From an uncultured cyanobacterium (GTDB taxonomy: Bacteria > Cyanobacteriota > Cyanobacteriia > Cyanobacteriales > Chroococcidiopsidaceae), in the NCBI GenBank assembly GCA_946221495.1, contig CAMIFA010000008.1, forward strand, positions 1 through 57,805: DNA of 57,805 bases. The letters run 5' to 3'. The notes beneath the pieces were generated by a model. The model did not search any database and was not told the DNA's origin. It saw nothing but the letters and a program-made list of their open reading frames with translations. The translations under genes were made by a program, and so were the position numbers. This document shows positions 7,618 to 16,407 of this stretch, in pieces (positions within the stretch are counted from its first letter, which is position 1; each line of letters starts with the position of its first letter).

Positions 7618-7732
7618 GATACCCCAGCTTGATCGTTGTTTAATCTTAACGAATTAAGAAATAAATTATTTATGATTCGCAGTTGACTAAATATGAGCGT
7701 AAATTAGCAAAAAAACTTTCTTATTACTAAAA

Positions 7733-7792
7733 TTGATGCCTGTATGTTTCTCATTAATTCATAATGTAATAACGAGATTCAACAGGCATCAA
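7733..7792 (-). terminator. Long inverted repeat downstream of petD
   Basis: TTGATGCCTGT (7733-7743) and ACAGGCATCAA (7782-7792) are perfect 11-bp arms, and a smaller hairpin CATTA/TAATG lies inside. It sits just past the petD stop codon on the minus strand and is followed there by TTTTAG. It is probably the 3' end of the petBD messenger, a terminator or a stabilising hairpin. Confidence 0.5.
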
Positions 7793-7814
7793 AACCCTGG
7801 TTTGTAGGTAATTT

Positions 7815-8297
7815 TTAGAAAAGACCCAGCGTCAAAGATTTATCTATTGGGAACGTAGCACCAATGCCCAACCAAATGGTGACTAAAGTACCAATCATAA
7901 ATAATGTCGTTGCCACGGGACGACGGAAGGGATTTTGGAACTTGTTAACGTTCTCAATAAATGGAATAGTTAGCAGTCCCAAGGGTACAGCAGCCATTGC
8001 TATCACCCCTAAAAGTTTGTTAGGAACAGTCCGGAGAATCTGGAAGACAGGATATAAATACCACTCCGGTAGAATCTCTAGCGGCGTTGCAAAGGGATTT
8101 GCAGGTTCCCCAGACATAGCTGGGTCTAACACCGAAAGAGCAACGATACACGCTCCTGTACCCAGGATAACAACGGGGAAAATGTACAGCAGGTCATTAG
8201 GCCAAGCTGGTTCACCGTAGTAATTGTGACCCATGCCCTTGGCAAGTTTCTCGCGTAAGATTGGATCGCTGAGATCCGGTTTCTTCTGAGTTCCCAT
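7815..8297 (-). CDS. petD: Cytochrome b6f complex subunit IV
   Basis: 160 residues, the normal length. Subunit IV is a three-helix thylakoid membrane protein that, with cytochrome b6, forms the plastoquinol-binding core of the b6f complex between the two photosystems. The PEWY motif of the quinol-oxidising site is present in EILPEWYLYPVFQILR. It starts with MGTQKKPDLSDPILREKLAKGMGHNYYGEP-type sequence, as in other cyanobacteria, with AAGGAGA shortly upstream of the ATG. It lies 179 bases downstream of petB on the same strand, the usual petB-petD order. Confidence 0.97.
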   Translation of the reverse strand: MGTQKKPDLSDPILREKLAKGMGHNYYGEPAWPNDLLYIFPVVILGTGACIVALSVLDPAMSGEPANPFATPLEILPEWYLYPVFQILRTVPNKLLGVIAMAAVPLGLLTIPFIENVNKFQNPFRRPVATTLFMIGTLVTIWLGIGATFPIDKSLTLGLF

Positions 8298-8476
8298 TAT
8301 TAATAGTGTTCTCCTTGATAGAGTCAGTTAAAACATTCGTTACAACTTTTAGCTCAATATGCAAGTGTTTGTTAGTTGTTTAGCCTAAAATAACTTACCT
8401 AAGAGCTAACTGCTGATTATTACCGCAGCAGTTATGCTATTGCGGGAACATTAAAATACCCGCAACAGATTTTAGA

Positions 8477-9145
8477 TTACAAGGGACCGGAAATGCCTTG
8501 CTTGCGGATCATTAAGAAGTGCAGCAGCATGAATACGGCAATCAGCCAAGGTAGCACAAAGGTGTGAGCGCTATAGTAGCGTGTCAGCGTTGCTTGACCG
8601 ACGCTTGAACCACCGCGTAGCAGGTCAGAAATTGTGGTTCCGACAATCGGAATCGCTTCCGGTACACCGCTAACAATTTTTACAGCCCAGTAGCCTACTT
8701 GGTCCCAAGGCAGGGAGTAGCCAGTAACACCGAATGAAACAGTGATGACAGCGAGGATTACACCTGTTACCCAAGTTAGTTCACGCGGCTTTTTAAAGCC
8801 ACCTGTGAGGTAAACCCGGAAAGTATGCAAAATCATGATCAGCACCATCATACTGGCAGACCAGCGATGGACAGAGCGGATCAACCAGCCAAAGTTAACC
8901 TCGGTCATCAATGCTTGGACAGAAGTATAAGCTTCAGTTACTGTCGGTCTGTAGTAAAACGTCATTGCAAATCCGGTGGCAAACTGGATTAGAAAACAAA
9001 CCAGCGTCATCCCACCAAAACAGTAAAAAATATTGACGTGAGGAGGTACATACTTGCTGGTGACATCCTCAGCAAGTGCCTCAATCTCTAGGCGTTCTTG
9101 AAACCAGTTATATGCTTTTGAGTCTGTTACCTGCTTAGAAAACAT
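8477..9145 (-). CDS. petB: Cytochrome b6
   Basis: 222 residues, seven longer at the N-terminus than the common 215-residue form, as in some other cyanobacteria. It is a four-helix membrane protein that binds two b hemes through His93/His107 and His194/His209 (SVHRW, ILHTFR, YSAHTF, LLHFL). Cys42 (FYCFGG) is in place for the covalent heme c(n). It works with petD in quinol oxidation and the Q cycle. The gene is first in the petB-petD unit and is divergent from ctpA; the 272-base gap between them should contain both promoters. A short inverted repeat, CTGGA-GATA-TCCAG, lies near 9230. Confidence 0.97.
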   Translation of the reverse strand: MFSKQVTDSKAYNWFQERLEIEALAEDVTSKYVPPHVNIFYCFGGMTLVCFLIQFATGFAMTFYYRPTVTEAYTSVQALMTEVNFGWLIRSVHRWSASMMVLIMILHTFRVYLTGGFKKPRELTWVTGVILAVITVSFGVTGYSLPWDQVGYWAVKIVSGVPEAIPIVGTTISDLLRGGSSVGQATLTRYYSAHTFVLPWLIAVFMLLHFLMIRKQGISGPL

Positions 9146-9417
9146 GAAGCAATTCCTAAAAATGAATAGCGATTGTTGAAATGTCCTCGCTTAACCAAAG
9201 GGAAAGAAGGTGTTTCAACGTGCTAGCTGGAGATATCCAGTTATCTTGTGATTTGGTTATAGTCGAGTCAGGTGGGCAAAGCCCAGCTGAGTGTTTCTAT
9301 CTACCGTTAGCAGCTGATTTCTGCATTGGTTCTATAAAAAAAGTAACATAATCGAGAGGGTGATTTCATAAACCCACACTTAGAAAATGCAATTGAGGTT
9401 AAGGGTGCTAAGTTAAG

Positions 9418-10659
9418 ATGGCTGTGATGCACAAACGAGTTTTACGGATCTCAATTTTACTGTTACTACCAATCTTGCTCACACTTGCTCTGTGGACACA
9501 GCCAGCGACGGCTTTAACTCAAGACCAAAAGCTAGTATCCGAAGCTTGGCGAATTGTTAACCGCGCTTACTTGGATGATACATTTAATCATCAAAACTGG
9601 GCAGCCGTGAGGCAAAAAGCTCTGCAACAGCCTTTTAAAGATCATGAATCAGCATATAAGGCGATTGAGCAGATGGTTGCGACTCTGGGTGATCCTTTTA
9701 CCCGGTTTTTGCAGCCAGAGCAGTACCACAGTTTACAGGTTAATACTTCTGGGGAATTAACAGGAGTGGGATTGCAAATTGCTCTTAGTGCCACAGGTCA
9801 ACTAGAAGTTGTAGCGCCGATCGCTGGCTCTCCAGCCGAAAAAGCCGGAATTCGTCCGCGCGATCGCATTTTGCAAATTGATGGCGTTTCTACAGCAGAA
9901 ATTTCCCTAGATGAAGCGGCGGCGCGAATGCGTGGCAAAGTTGGTACTTCGGTTGCTTTATTACTAGAGCGCGATGGCGAAGATGTAACAGAAATTGAAT
10001 TAGTACGCGATCGCATTGCCCTTAACCCCGTAGTCGCTCAATTGCGTTCTTCCGCACAAGAATTACCAATTGGCTATATTCGCCTCAGCCAATTTAATGC
10101 CAATGCAGTAACAGAATTAGCCCACGCGATTAACAGCTTAGAAAAACAGGGAGCCGACGCTTATATTCTCGATCTGCGTAATAATCCTGGTGGTTTATTG
10201 CAAGCAGGAATCGAGATTGCCCGATTGTGGTTAGATGAAGGTACGATTGTTTACACAGTTAACCGCCAAGGCATTCAGGGTAGCTTTGAAGCCTTCGGCT
10301 CCGCACTAACTCAAGATCCACTTGTAGTTTTAGTTAATCAAGGCAGTGCGAGTGCCAGTGAAATCTTAGCTGGAGCGCTGCAAGATAATCATCGCGCTCA
10401 ACTGGTAGGCGAGAAAACCTTTGGCAAAGGCTTAATTCAGTCTTTATTTAATTTATCAGATGGCTCTGGATTAGCTGTCACTGTTGCTAAGTACGAAACT
10501 CCTAGTCACCGAGATATTCATAAACTAGGCATTACACCAGACCGTGTAGTTTCCCTGGAACCAATTACCCGCGAACAAATTGGCACAGAAATTGATCAGC
10601 AATACCAAGCTGCTGTAGAAGTATTAAACAGCAATTCGGTGCTAGCAGAACACAGTTAG
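9418..10659 (+). CDS. ctpA: Carboxyl-terminal processing protease CtpA (S41 family)
   Basis: 413 residues with an export signal (LRISILLLLPILLTLALW, cleavage near ATA-LT), a PDZ domain around 120-200 (TGVGLQIALS, AGIRPRDRIL) and an S41 peptidase core. The catalytic Ser312 (GSASASEILAGAL) and Lys337 (GEKTFGKG) are 25 residues apart as in D1 protease. CtpA removes the C-terminal extension of the photosystem II D1 precursor in the lumen so that the manganese cluster can assemble. Its place beside petBD is found in many cyanobacteria. Cyanobacteria have several Ctp paralogues, but the petBD neighbourhood favours CtpA. ATG at 9427 is an alternative start. Confidence 0.9.
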   Translation: MAVMHKRVLRISILLLLPILLTLALWTQPATALTQDQKLVSEAWRIVNRAYLDDTFNHQNWAAVRQKALQQPFKDHESAYKAIEQMVATLGDPFTRFLQPEQYHSLQVNTSGELTGVGLQIALSATGQLEVVAPIAGSPAEKAGIRPRDRILQIDGVSTAEISLDEAAARMRGKVGTSVALLLERDGEDVTEIELVRDRIALNPVVAQLRSSAQELPIGYIRLSQFNANAVTELAHAINSLEKQGADAYILDLRNNPGGLLQAGIEIARLWLDEGTIVYTVNRQGIQGSFEAFGSALTQDPLVVLVNQGSASASEILAGALQDNHRAQLVGEKTFGKGLIQSLFNLSDGSGLAVTVAKYETPSHRDIHKLGITPDRVVSLEPITREQIGTEIDQQYQAAVEVLNSNSVLAEHS

Positions 10660-10795
10660 GAGCTAGAGGTAAAGAACTTCTTGCCTACTTCCTAAAAGCA
10701 CAACTGACCAGACGGAGATCCTTTTGTAACTCAATAGATAACCTATGCTCCGTTCTGGTGCAGTGATTTGTTGTGCCGCCGCTACTTCTCCCAGA

Positions 10796-11065
10796 CTACT
10801 GCAACTCAGACGCAGAGAGCCGCCCTTCAATCGGTTCATATTCATCCTCTAACAACCAAAGTTGGGCTTCTTCATAGGTGGAGCTAGTAAAGATAACCCT
10901 GTAACCCTCAGCCGGATTGTAAATGTAGCAGTTTCCTGACTGATCGCTGAGTAGAAGCAGAATGTATGGAGGTGACAGCATTGGTTCAATCCAAACCTCT
11001 GCGAATTGCCAGTTATCTTTCACTCGGTCGGGTGCGGGGAATGACATGATATCGGTTTTCTGCAT
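10796..11065 (-). CDS. Small protein overlapping the toxin-like gene; possible partner
   Basis: 89 residues, acidic, no recognised domain. It has GNCYIYNPAEGYRVIFTSSTYEEAQLWLLEDEYEPIEGRL. The ATG at 11065 follows a strong ribosome binding site (GAGGTGA, 7 bases) that lies inside the upstream gene. The two genes therefore overlap by about 53 bases, which implies translational coupling. A small acidic protein coupled to a toxin-like partner could be its immunity protein or antitoxin. This is inference from layout only. Confidence 0.6.
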   Translation of the reverse strand: MQKTDIMSFPAPDRVKDNWQFAEVWIEPMLSPPYILLLLSDQSGNCYIYNPAEGYRVIFTSSTYEEAQLWLLEDEYEPIEGRLSASELQ

Positions 11066-11351
11066 CAATTTTCACCTCGCCGTAGAACAGTGGAGTTGTT
11101 AAACCGTCGGGACTAATTCTGTAACCAATCGGTTCAGCAAAGAACAACCCGTAACGCTCGTATTCTCGAACAATACCTGTATATTCTCCTCTTTCTATGA
11201 TGGCTTCGGCAACTCTGGGCATTGTGGCTTCATCATTGAAAACGTGTGCTGATCTTCCTCGCCTCAACAGCCGTTGCACTTGAGAGGTATTGGGTAAATG
11301 CTTGGGAATGTGTCTAGGGTCGAGGACAATTTCACGATCAATACCACTCAT
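11013..11351 (-). CDS. Toxin-module-like protein (resembles DUF6972)
   Basis: 112 residues from the ATG at 11351; an in-frame TTG at 11363 preceded by GAAGAG is an alternative. The sequence IVLDPRHIPKHLPNT, SAHVFNDEATMPRVAEAIIERGEYTG, YERYGLFFAEPIGYRISPDG resembles a cyanobacterial family I recall as DUF6972, found as small proteins or at the C-terminus of large polymorphic-toxin-like proteins. I am not certain of that assignment. The conserved His, Asp, Arg and Tyr residues would fit a small RNase-like fold, but no activity can be shown from sequence. It is translationally coupled to the small gene at 10796-11065. Confidence 0.6.
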   Translation of the reverse strand: MSGIDREIVLDPRHIPKHLPNTSQVQRLLRRGRSAHVFNDEATMPRVAEAIIERGEYTGIVREYERYGLFFAEPIGYRISPDGLTTPLFYGEVKIDAENRYHVIPRTRPSER

Positions 11352-11474
11352 AAAATCGGGCAATTTTTCTCTTCAGAGCATATCACGCTCAACTATTGCC
11401 CTACCGACAACTTAATTCACTCGGTCGAGGTGGAATAATGAGAACAGATCGCTTTCACGTTTTTACTTTTGTCT

Positions 11475-12188
11475 CTACCTTAAATCTCCGAAAAATACGC
11501 TTGAGGTGTCGTTTTTTTCTCTGCCAATAGACACATAATTAAATGGACCTGCATTGATATTGTCATTAAAGCTTTGATTGTATGAAGCACCTCCACCCTC
11601 ATACAAACCAAATTCAAAACTCCAATAGTTACCTGGATTTCCAAAGTAACATTCTGTTTTCATTGAGTAGAATTTGCTGCTGTAGTCTTCTTGAGGAGAT
11701 TCACAATTTTCTGACACATCAGAGTATTTTAGAACTCCAATTTTAAACTTTGTAAAAGGATAGATTGTAAATGTATCTGGTTGCGCCATCGCTCTCTTCA
11801 TTAAGGTAATAGTGCTAATCGATTGATTGTCTTCACTAGTAATTTGAATAAAAACATTGTTAAAATGCCAAATATAGAAATCAGCCGATCTTAAACTCTG
11901 ATCAACAGCAGAGCCTATCTTCCCAAGATAATTAATTTTGGCTTGACCTAACAGCTCTGTTGCAAAGTTAACAGAAACACCAGGGTATATTTTTTTTAGA
12001 ATATCTTCTGGAACAATCTGGCTTTCCATAATTGTTTTTGGCTTGTCGTTTATAGTGATATTGCTGTTATCGGCAACAACAACGCGATTGTTGTCATTAT
12101 CATTTCCTGCAATGCCAGTTTTTATTTGTTGTTGGCATCCGAATAAGATAATTGCTGATAATAACATCACAAAAATACTCTTTTTCAT
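11475..12188 (-). CDS. Lipoprotein of unknown function
   Basis: 237 residues. The N-terminus KKSIFVMLLSAIILFGC is a lipoprotein signal with the lipobox Cys at about residue 18, so it should be anchored on the periplasmic side. After it comes GIAGNDNDNNRVVVADNSN, an Asn-rich stretch that resembles the C-terminus of the neighbouring small membrane protein (GIKGNNNTNNEVIIS). The rest is a globular domain of about 180 residues with two Cys pairs (SENCES and TECYFG) and no family I recognise. It lies 8 bases after the neighbouring gene, so they form one unit. AT-rich, no HIP1 site. Confidence 0.65.
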   Translation of the reverse strand: MKKSIFVMLLSAIILFGCQQQIKTGIAGNDNDNNRVVVADNSNITINDKPKTIMESQIVPEDILKKIYPGVSVNFATELLGQAKINYLGKIGSAVDQSLRSADFYIWHFNNVFIQITSEDNQSISTITLMKRAMAQPDTFTIYPFTKFKIGVLKYSDVSENCESPQEDYSSKFYSMKTECYFGNPGNYWSFEFGLYEGGGASYNQSFNDNINAGPFNYVSIGREKNDTSSVFFGDLR

Positions 12189-12196
12189 AACTGCTA

Positions 12197-12448
12197 TTAT
12201 TGTTGCTTGGGTGAAATAATAACCTCGTTGTTGGTGTTGTTGTTACCTTTAATACCCGTAATTTCGCTGTTTGAAATTTTTACAAACAGTAGTGCTGTCA
12301 AGACCATAGTCGCTCCGACCCATATTCGCCAATCACTTGCAGGATTACCTTGTTTTTGAGTAGGGTTTTGTTTGTCCACAAAATATAAAATAAAGCTAAT
12401 AATCCCTGTGATTGAACTGATAACTCCCAGCAGAGTAACAATATCCAT
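12197..12448 (-). CDS. Small two-helix membrane protein, partner of the lipoprotein
   Basis: 83 residues from the ATG at 12448; the frame is open further to a TTG at 12490. Helix 1 is about residues 3-23 (VTLLGVISSITGIISFILYF) and helix 2 about 42-58 (WVGATMVLTALLFV). The tail SNSEITGIKGNNNTNNEVIISPKQQ carries the G-I-x-G-N-x-N-x-N-N-x-V motif also present near the N-terminus of the lipoprotein 8 bases downstream. The shared motif suggests that both ends act on the same side of the membrane or bind the same partner. No known function. Confidence 0.55.
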   Translation of the reverse strand: MDIVTLLGVISSITGIISFILYFVDKQNPTQKQGNPASDWRIWVGATMVLTALLFVKISNSEITGIKGNNNTNNEVIISPKQQ

Positions 12449-12650
12449 TTCTTGATGCAAAGCTAAAATTGATTTTATTTTACTAGCCAAGAAGATAGAG
12501 CTGGCATAGACGCAATTACCTCATCAATAACCTCAAAATGCTCTACCTTCGATAACCTTGCGGTAACTTGACTTTGAACACCAACAAATAACCTTCAACC
12601 TACCGCCCTCACCGATTGCCTAGCGGCATAGCGGCATAACTATTCTCTAG

Positions 12651-13310
12651 TTAGAGAATAGGTTTTGCTTGCAGCAGCGCTGCTAAGTTTAAGCCAGCTA
12701 GTCGTTGGTATGCCCGATCGCTTGCCCGTTTGCCTCTCAAAAAGCCAGTATTAGCGCCTGGACAAATATATTGGAGAGTATCTGGTGTAAAGCGATCGCG
12801 CAGCAGCTCAACACTCTGAATTTGGCGCAACCAGTGAAAGGTTTTAGCCGTCCGTAATGGTACTAATTCCCCTTGCTGGTTTGGCAGTAGATGCCGTCCA
12901 GAAAACAACACGCCACCCTCAGCGCTGGAATACAAACACGAGGAACCAGGTGAATGTCCAGGTGTCCAAATAAGTTGAAAAGAACCCAGAGTAAACTGAT
13001 GCTGAAACGTAGCTACTTTTAATTGAGGCAACAGATAAGCTTCCTGCTCTTGAATCAGCACCTCGCAACCAAACATTTCTTGAATCTCTCGTGCTTTGCC
13101 AATGCCGCCTCGGTGAGTGAGAAATAGTAATCGCACTCCCCCTAAAGAGCGCAGAAAATTTTGATTTGCTTCATCCCAAGCTGGACAATCGATCAGAATA
13201 TTCGCTGCATTTTCTACAATAAGATAAGCGGTTCCTCCTAAAGTGTCCCGATTGGGTGGAAACGCAAAAATATTATGCCAAATAGGCTGTGGTAGTTTGG
13301 GAGGATTCAC
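12651..13310 (-). CDS. Metallo-beta-lactamase-fold protein lacking the metal site
   Basis: 219 residues from a GTG at 13310. The fold is recognisable from GGTAYLIVENAANILIDCPAW at the start, LFLTHRGGIGKA and TPGHSPGSSCL. However the metal-binding HxHxDH motif is reduced to H66-R-G-G-I-G, and the bridging Asp region (normally GDxLF) reads FSGRHLL. Only His119 of the usual ligands remains besides His66. A hydrolase with two metals is therefore unlikely, unless a divergent site is used. I think this is a conserved pseudoenzyme; its role is unknown. It is divergent from the site-2 protease gene. Confidence 0.75.
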   Translation of the reverse strand: MNPPKLPQPIWHNIFAFPPNRDTLGGTAYLIVENAANILIDCPAWDEANQNFLRSLGGVRLLFLTHRGGIGKAREIQEMFGCEVLIQEQEAYLLPQLKVATFQHQFTLGSFQLIWTPGHSPGSSCLYSSAEGGVLFSGRHLLPNQQGELVPLRTAKTFHWLRQIQSVELLRDRFTPDTLQYICPGANTGFLRGKRASDRAYQRLAGLNLAALLQAKPIL

Positions 13311-13506
13311 GATTATTTAAGGGACTTTCAGCAGTAATGCTGCAAGCAGTTGAATTCAATTACACAAGTGAGCTTTTAGTTAAAATTTTAAAGCTCAACT
13401 TTGGCGCTGAGAGTGCTAAGGAAATAAGTTTTGATATCTCACTTGTTTTCACCTGTAGATGTATCAATACAGCAAATAAGACATTCTCAAATTATCTGAA
13501 AATAGC

Positions 13507-14970
13507 ATGGAATTTTGGTTTCTCCTGTTTCTAGGACTATTTACTTATTTAATTGTGCAGCGCTCTGTCGCTGGCATCACCAGAACACCAGTCTGGATTT
13601 TATGGCTTGTTTTAATGACACCAGCTTTAATTTGGAGTGCGTGGACTGCCAAGTATGGTTCTAATCAACCTCTACCAACGGCATTAGTAATCGGGCCGTT
13701 CATTATCTGCCCTTTTATTTATTGGCTACTAGTGCAGTGGGGTCGTCGGGATACTCCCCAATCAGTACAAGCTAAACAAGTTGAGACACAACCAGCGCCG
13801 CCTGCAATATCAGATGCCGCACTGCGTCCGATTGAGCAAGCCGAAGAAACTGCTCTGCGAAATTGTTTTCCTTGGTCTGTCTACTACATCCATAACATTG
13901 AATATCGTCCGCAAGCGATTATTTGTCGAGGACAGCTAAGAACAAAACCAACAGTAGCTTATGAGCAGATCCGGAAAAATATTCAGGCACAGTTTGGCGA
14001 TCGCTTTCTAGTTGTTTTTCAAGAAAGTGGGGATAATAAGCCCTTCTTTGCCCTTGTTCCCAATCCTCAAGCAGTAACTCACCAACGTACACAGCTAACA
14101 CGCCCAGGATTAGCACTCGGATTACTGGCAGCAACTATGTTGACGACAACCGTAGTTGGGGTAGGAATTGCTAATGCTGACAATATTGAGGCATTAGAAT
14201 CCGATTTATCTATACTGCAAACTGGACTCCCCTATGCTCTAGCACTAATGACTATCTTAGGCATCCATGAACTTGGTCACTACCTAACGGCTAGGTTCTA
14301 CAAAATTCGGGCGACCCTACCCTACTTTATTCCTATACCCTTTTTCTTAGGAACATTTGGCGCGTTTATTCAAATGCGTAGTCCTGTACCAAACCGCAAA
14401 GCTTTATTTGATGTTTCAATTGCTGGGCCCTTAGCAGGTTTTATCGCCACGCTACCTTTGCTAATGTGGGGTCTGGCACATTCTAGCGTCGTACCTTTAC
14501 CAAAAGAACCAGGAATCCTAGACCCCGATGCTCTTAATCCCGGTTACTCATTATTGATGGCGCTACTTAGTAAGCTAGCACTGGGTACTCAATTAACAGA
14601 CGGCAAAGCAATTGATTTGCATCCAGTCGCTTTAGCAGGTTTTTTGGGACTAATTGTTACTGCTTTGAACTTAATGCCAGTAGGACAACTTGACGGCGGT
14701 CATATTGTTCATGCCATGTTTGGACAGAGAGCAGCTATAGCGATCGGACAAATTGCGCGATTTTTATTGTTGGGGCTTTCTTTAGTTCAGCCGGGATTTT
14801 TAGTGTGGGCAATTATCTTATTTTTTATGCCCATTGCTGATGAGCCAGCCCTAAATGATGTTAGTGAGCTAGATAATAAGCGTGACTTTTTAGGTTTACT
14901 AGCACTGGCGCTATTGGTGATCATTATTCTGCCAGCGCCTAAGTTTATTACCCAGTTGTTGCAAATCTAA
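13507..14970 (+). CDS. Site-2 protease family (M50) membrane metalloprotease, EGY-like
   Basis: 487 residues. Two N-terminal membrane helices (1-75) are followed by a soluble region at about 85-190 (CFPWSVYYIHNIEYRPQAIICRG) and then a multi-helix M50 core. The zinc motif HELGH lies in LGIHELGHYLTARFYKI and the second motif is LNLMPVGQLDGGHIV, so the enzyme should be active. The whole layout matches the cyanobacterial and plastid EGY proteins, which cleave within membranes and affect chloroplast development and pigment assembly in plants. Substrate unknown here. trmFO starts 81 bases downstream on the same strand. Confidence 0.88.
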   Translation: MEFWFLLFLGLFTYLIVQRSVAGITRTPVWILWLVLMTPALIWSAWTAKYGSNQPLPTALVIGPFIICPFIYWLLVQWGRRDTPQSVQAKQVETQPAPPAISDAALRPIEQAEETALRNCFPWSVYYIHNIEYRPQAIICRGQLRTKPTVAYEQIRKNIQAQFGDRFLVVFQESGDNKPFFALVPNPQAVTHQRTQLTRPGLALGLLAATMLTTTVVGVGIANADNIEALESDLSILQTGLPYALALMTILGIHELGHYLTARFYKIRATLPYFIPIPFFLGTFGAFIQMRSPVPNRKALFDVSIAGPLAGFIATLPLLMWGLAHSSVVPLPKEPGILDPDALNPGYSLLMALLSKLALGTQLTDGKAIDLHPVALAGFLGLIVTALNLMPVGQLDGGHIVHAMFGQRAAIAIGQIARFLLLGLSLVQPGFLVWAIILFFMPIADEPALNDVSELDNKRDFLGLLALALLVIIILPAPKFITQLLQI

Positions 14971-15051
14971 GAAGTAAGAGGGACTTCGGCAAAAATGCCT
15001 TGCTTTTGAGAAAAGTAGCTATTTAAATCGAGGAATTTATAAGTAACTGTA

Positions 15052-16407
15052 ATGCATATTGAAGTTATCGGTGGTGGATTGGCGGGAACAGAAGCGGCGT
15101 GGCAAATAGCCTCGGCGGGAGTGCCAGTAATTTTACATGAAATGCGACCAAAACAATTTAGCCCTGCCCACCACTCCCAGGAGTTGGCAGAACTAGTGTG
15201 TAGTAATTCCTTTGGGGCGCAATCGAGCGATCGCGCTGCTGGTTTGTTGCACCAAGAGCTACGTCAACTGAGCTCGATTGTGATTTCTAAAGCCGATCAT
15301 CACGCCGTTCCCGCAGGTGGTGCATTAGCCGTAGATCGCGGACAATTTAGCCACGACTTAACCGAGACTCTCTCGCGTCACCCTTTAATTGAACTGCGAC
15401 GCGGCGAAGTTAATGGCATTCCCCCAGGAATAACTGTTTTAGCTACTGGACCTTTAACTAGTCCCCAGCTAGCCGAAAATTTGTGTGCCTTCACTGGTAT
15501 GGAATACCTCAGCTTTTTTGATGCTGCTAGCCCGATTGTCGTTGGGGAATCAATTAACCGCGATATTGCTTTTCTAGCTTCACGCTACGACAAGGGAGAT
15601 GCTGCTTATCTCAACTGTCCGATGAATAAAGAACAGTACCTGCGATTTTGGCAAGCACTGTGTACAGCCGAGCAAGCCCAACTAAAAGATTTTGAGCGCG
15701 AAACAGCTAAATTTTTTGAAGCTTGTTTGCCAATTGAAGAACTAGCACGGCGTGGCGAAGACACAATGCGCTACGGCCCCTTAAAGCCTGTAGGGTTATT
15801 TGATGCTCGTCAAGGAGACTTCCGCGCCCCAGAAAATCAAGGCAAGCGTCCTTATGCAGTAGCGCAGCTCCGCCAAGAAGATAAAGTAGGGGAATTGTGG
15901 AATCTAGTAGGCTTCCAGACAAATTTACGCTGGAGTGAGCAAAAACGAGTGTTTAGACTAATTCCTGGGCTAGAGTCAGCAGAGTTTGTGCGCTTGGGAG
16001 TGATGCACCGGAATACATTTATCAACGCACCGCAGCTATTACAACCAACGCTGCAATTTAAGCAACGTTCTACCCTGTTAGCAGCCGGACAAATTATTGG
16101 TACAGAAGGCTATACAGCAGCAGCAGCAGGTGGCTGGTTGGCTGGAACGAATGCCGCACGATTATTTTTGGGTAAAGAGCCTTTGACGCTACCGCCAACA
16201 ACGATGAGCGGCGCGCTATTTGAATTTATCAGTTCCGCCTCGCCGAAGCATTTTCAACCGATGCCGCCGAACTTTGGGATTTTGCCCCAATTGCCAGAGC
16301 GAATTAAAAATAAACAAGAACGCTATGGAGTTTACCGCGATCGCGCTTTAAGTGATCTTGGTAGCTGGGCTAGGCAATCATTAGAATTACTGAAGAATGC
16401 AAGTTAA
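15052..16407 (+). CDS. trmFO: Folate-dependent tRNA uracil-54 methyltransferase TrmFO
   Basis: 451 residues, family length. The FAD-binding motif GGGLAGTEAAW is at the N-terminus. The signature LVCSNSFGAQSSDRAAGLLHQEL follows, with the conserved Cys50; NAAAAGGWLAGTNAA-like sequence (TEGYTAAAAGGWLAG) closes the FAD site. The enzyme uses methylenetetrahydrofolate and FADH2 to make ribothymidine at position 54 of tRNA. It probably shares a transcript with the site-2 protease gene upstream. Downstream, two hairpin repeats (16451-16607) may end the transcript. Confidence 0.95.
   Translation: MHIEVIGGGLAGTEAAWQIASAGVPVILHEMRPKQFSPAHHSQELAELVCSNSFGAQSSDRAAGLLHQELRQLSSIVISKADHHAVPAGGALAVDRGQFSHDLTETLSRHPLIELRRGEVNGIPPGITVLATGPLTSPQLAENLCAFTGMEYLSFFDAASPIVVGESINRDIAFLASRYDKGDAAYLNCPMNKEQYLRFWQALCTAEQAQLKDFERETAKFFEACLPIEELARRGEDTMRYGPLKPVGLFDARQGDFRAPENQGKRPYAVAQLRQEDKVGELWNLVGFQTNLRWSEQKRVFRLIPGLESAEFVRLGVMHRNTFINAPQLLQPTLQFKQRSTLLAAGQIIGTEGYTAAAAGGWLAGTNAARLFLGKEPLTLPPTTMSGALFEFISSASPKHFQPMPPNFGILPQLPERIKNKQERYGVYRDRALSDLGSWARQSLELLKNAS

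Noticed and set aside
10663..10845. 60-codon minus-strand frame after ctpA
   Set aside because: It overlaps the end of the small gene at 10796-11065, and has no recognisable features.
13289..13534. 81-codon frame before the site-2 protease gene
   Set aside because: It overlaps the starts of both neighbours and has no family resemblance or ribosome binding site.
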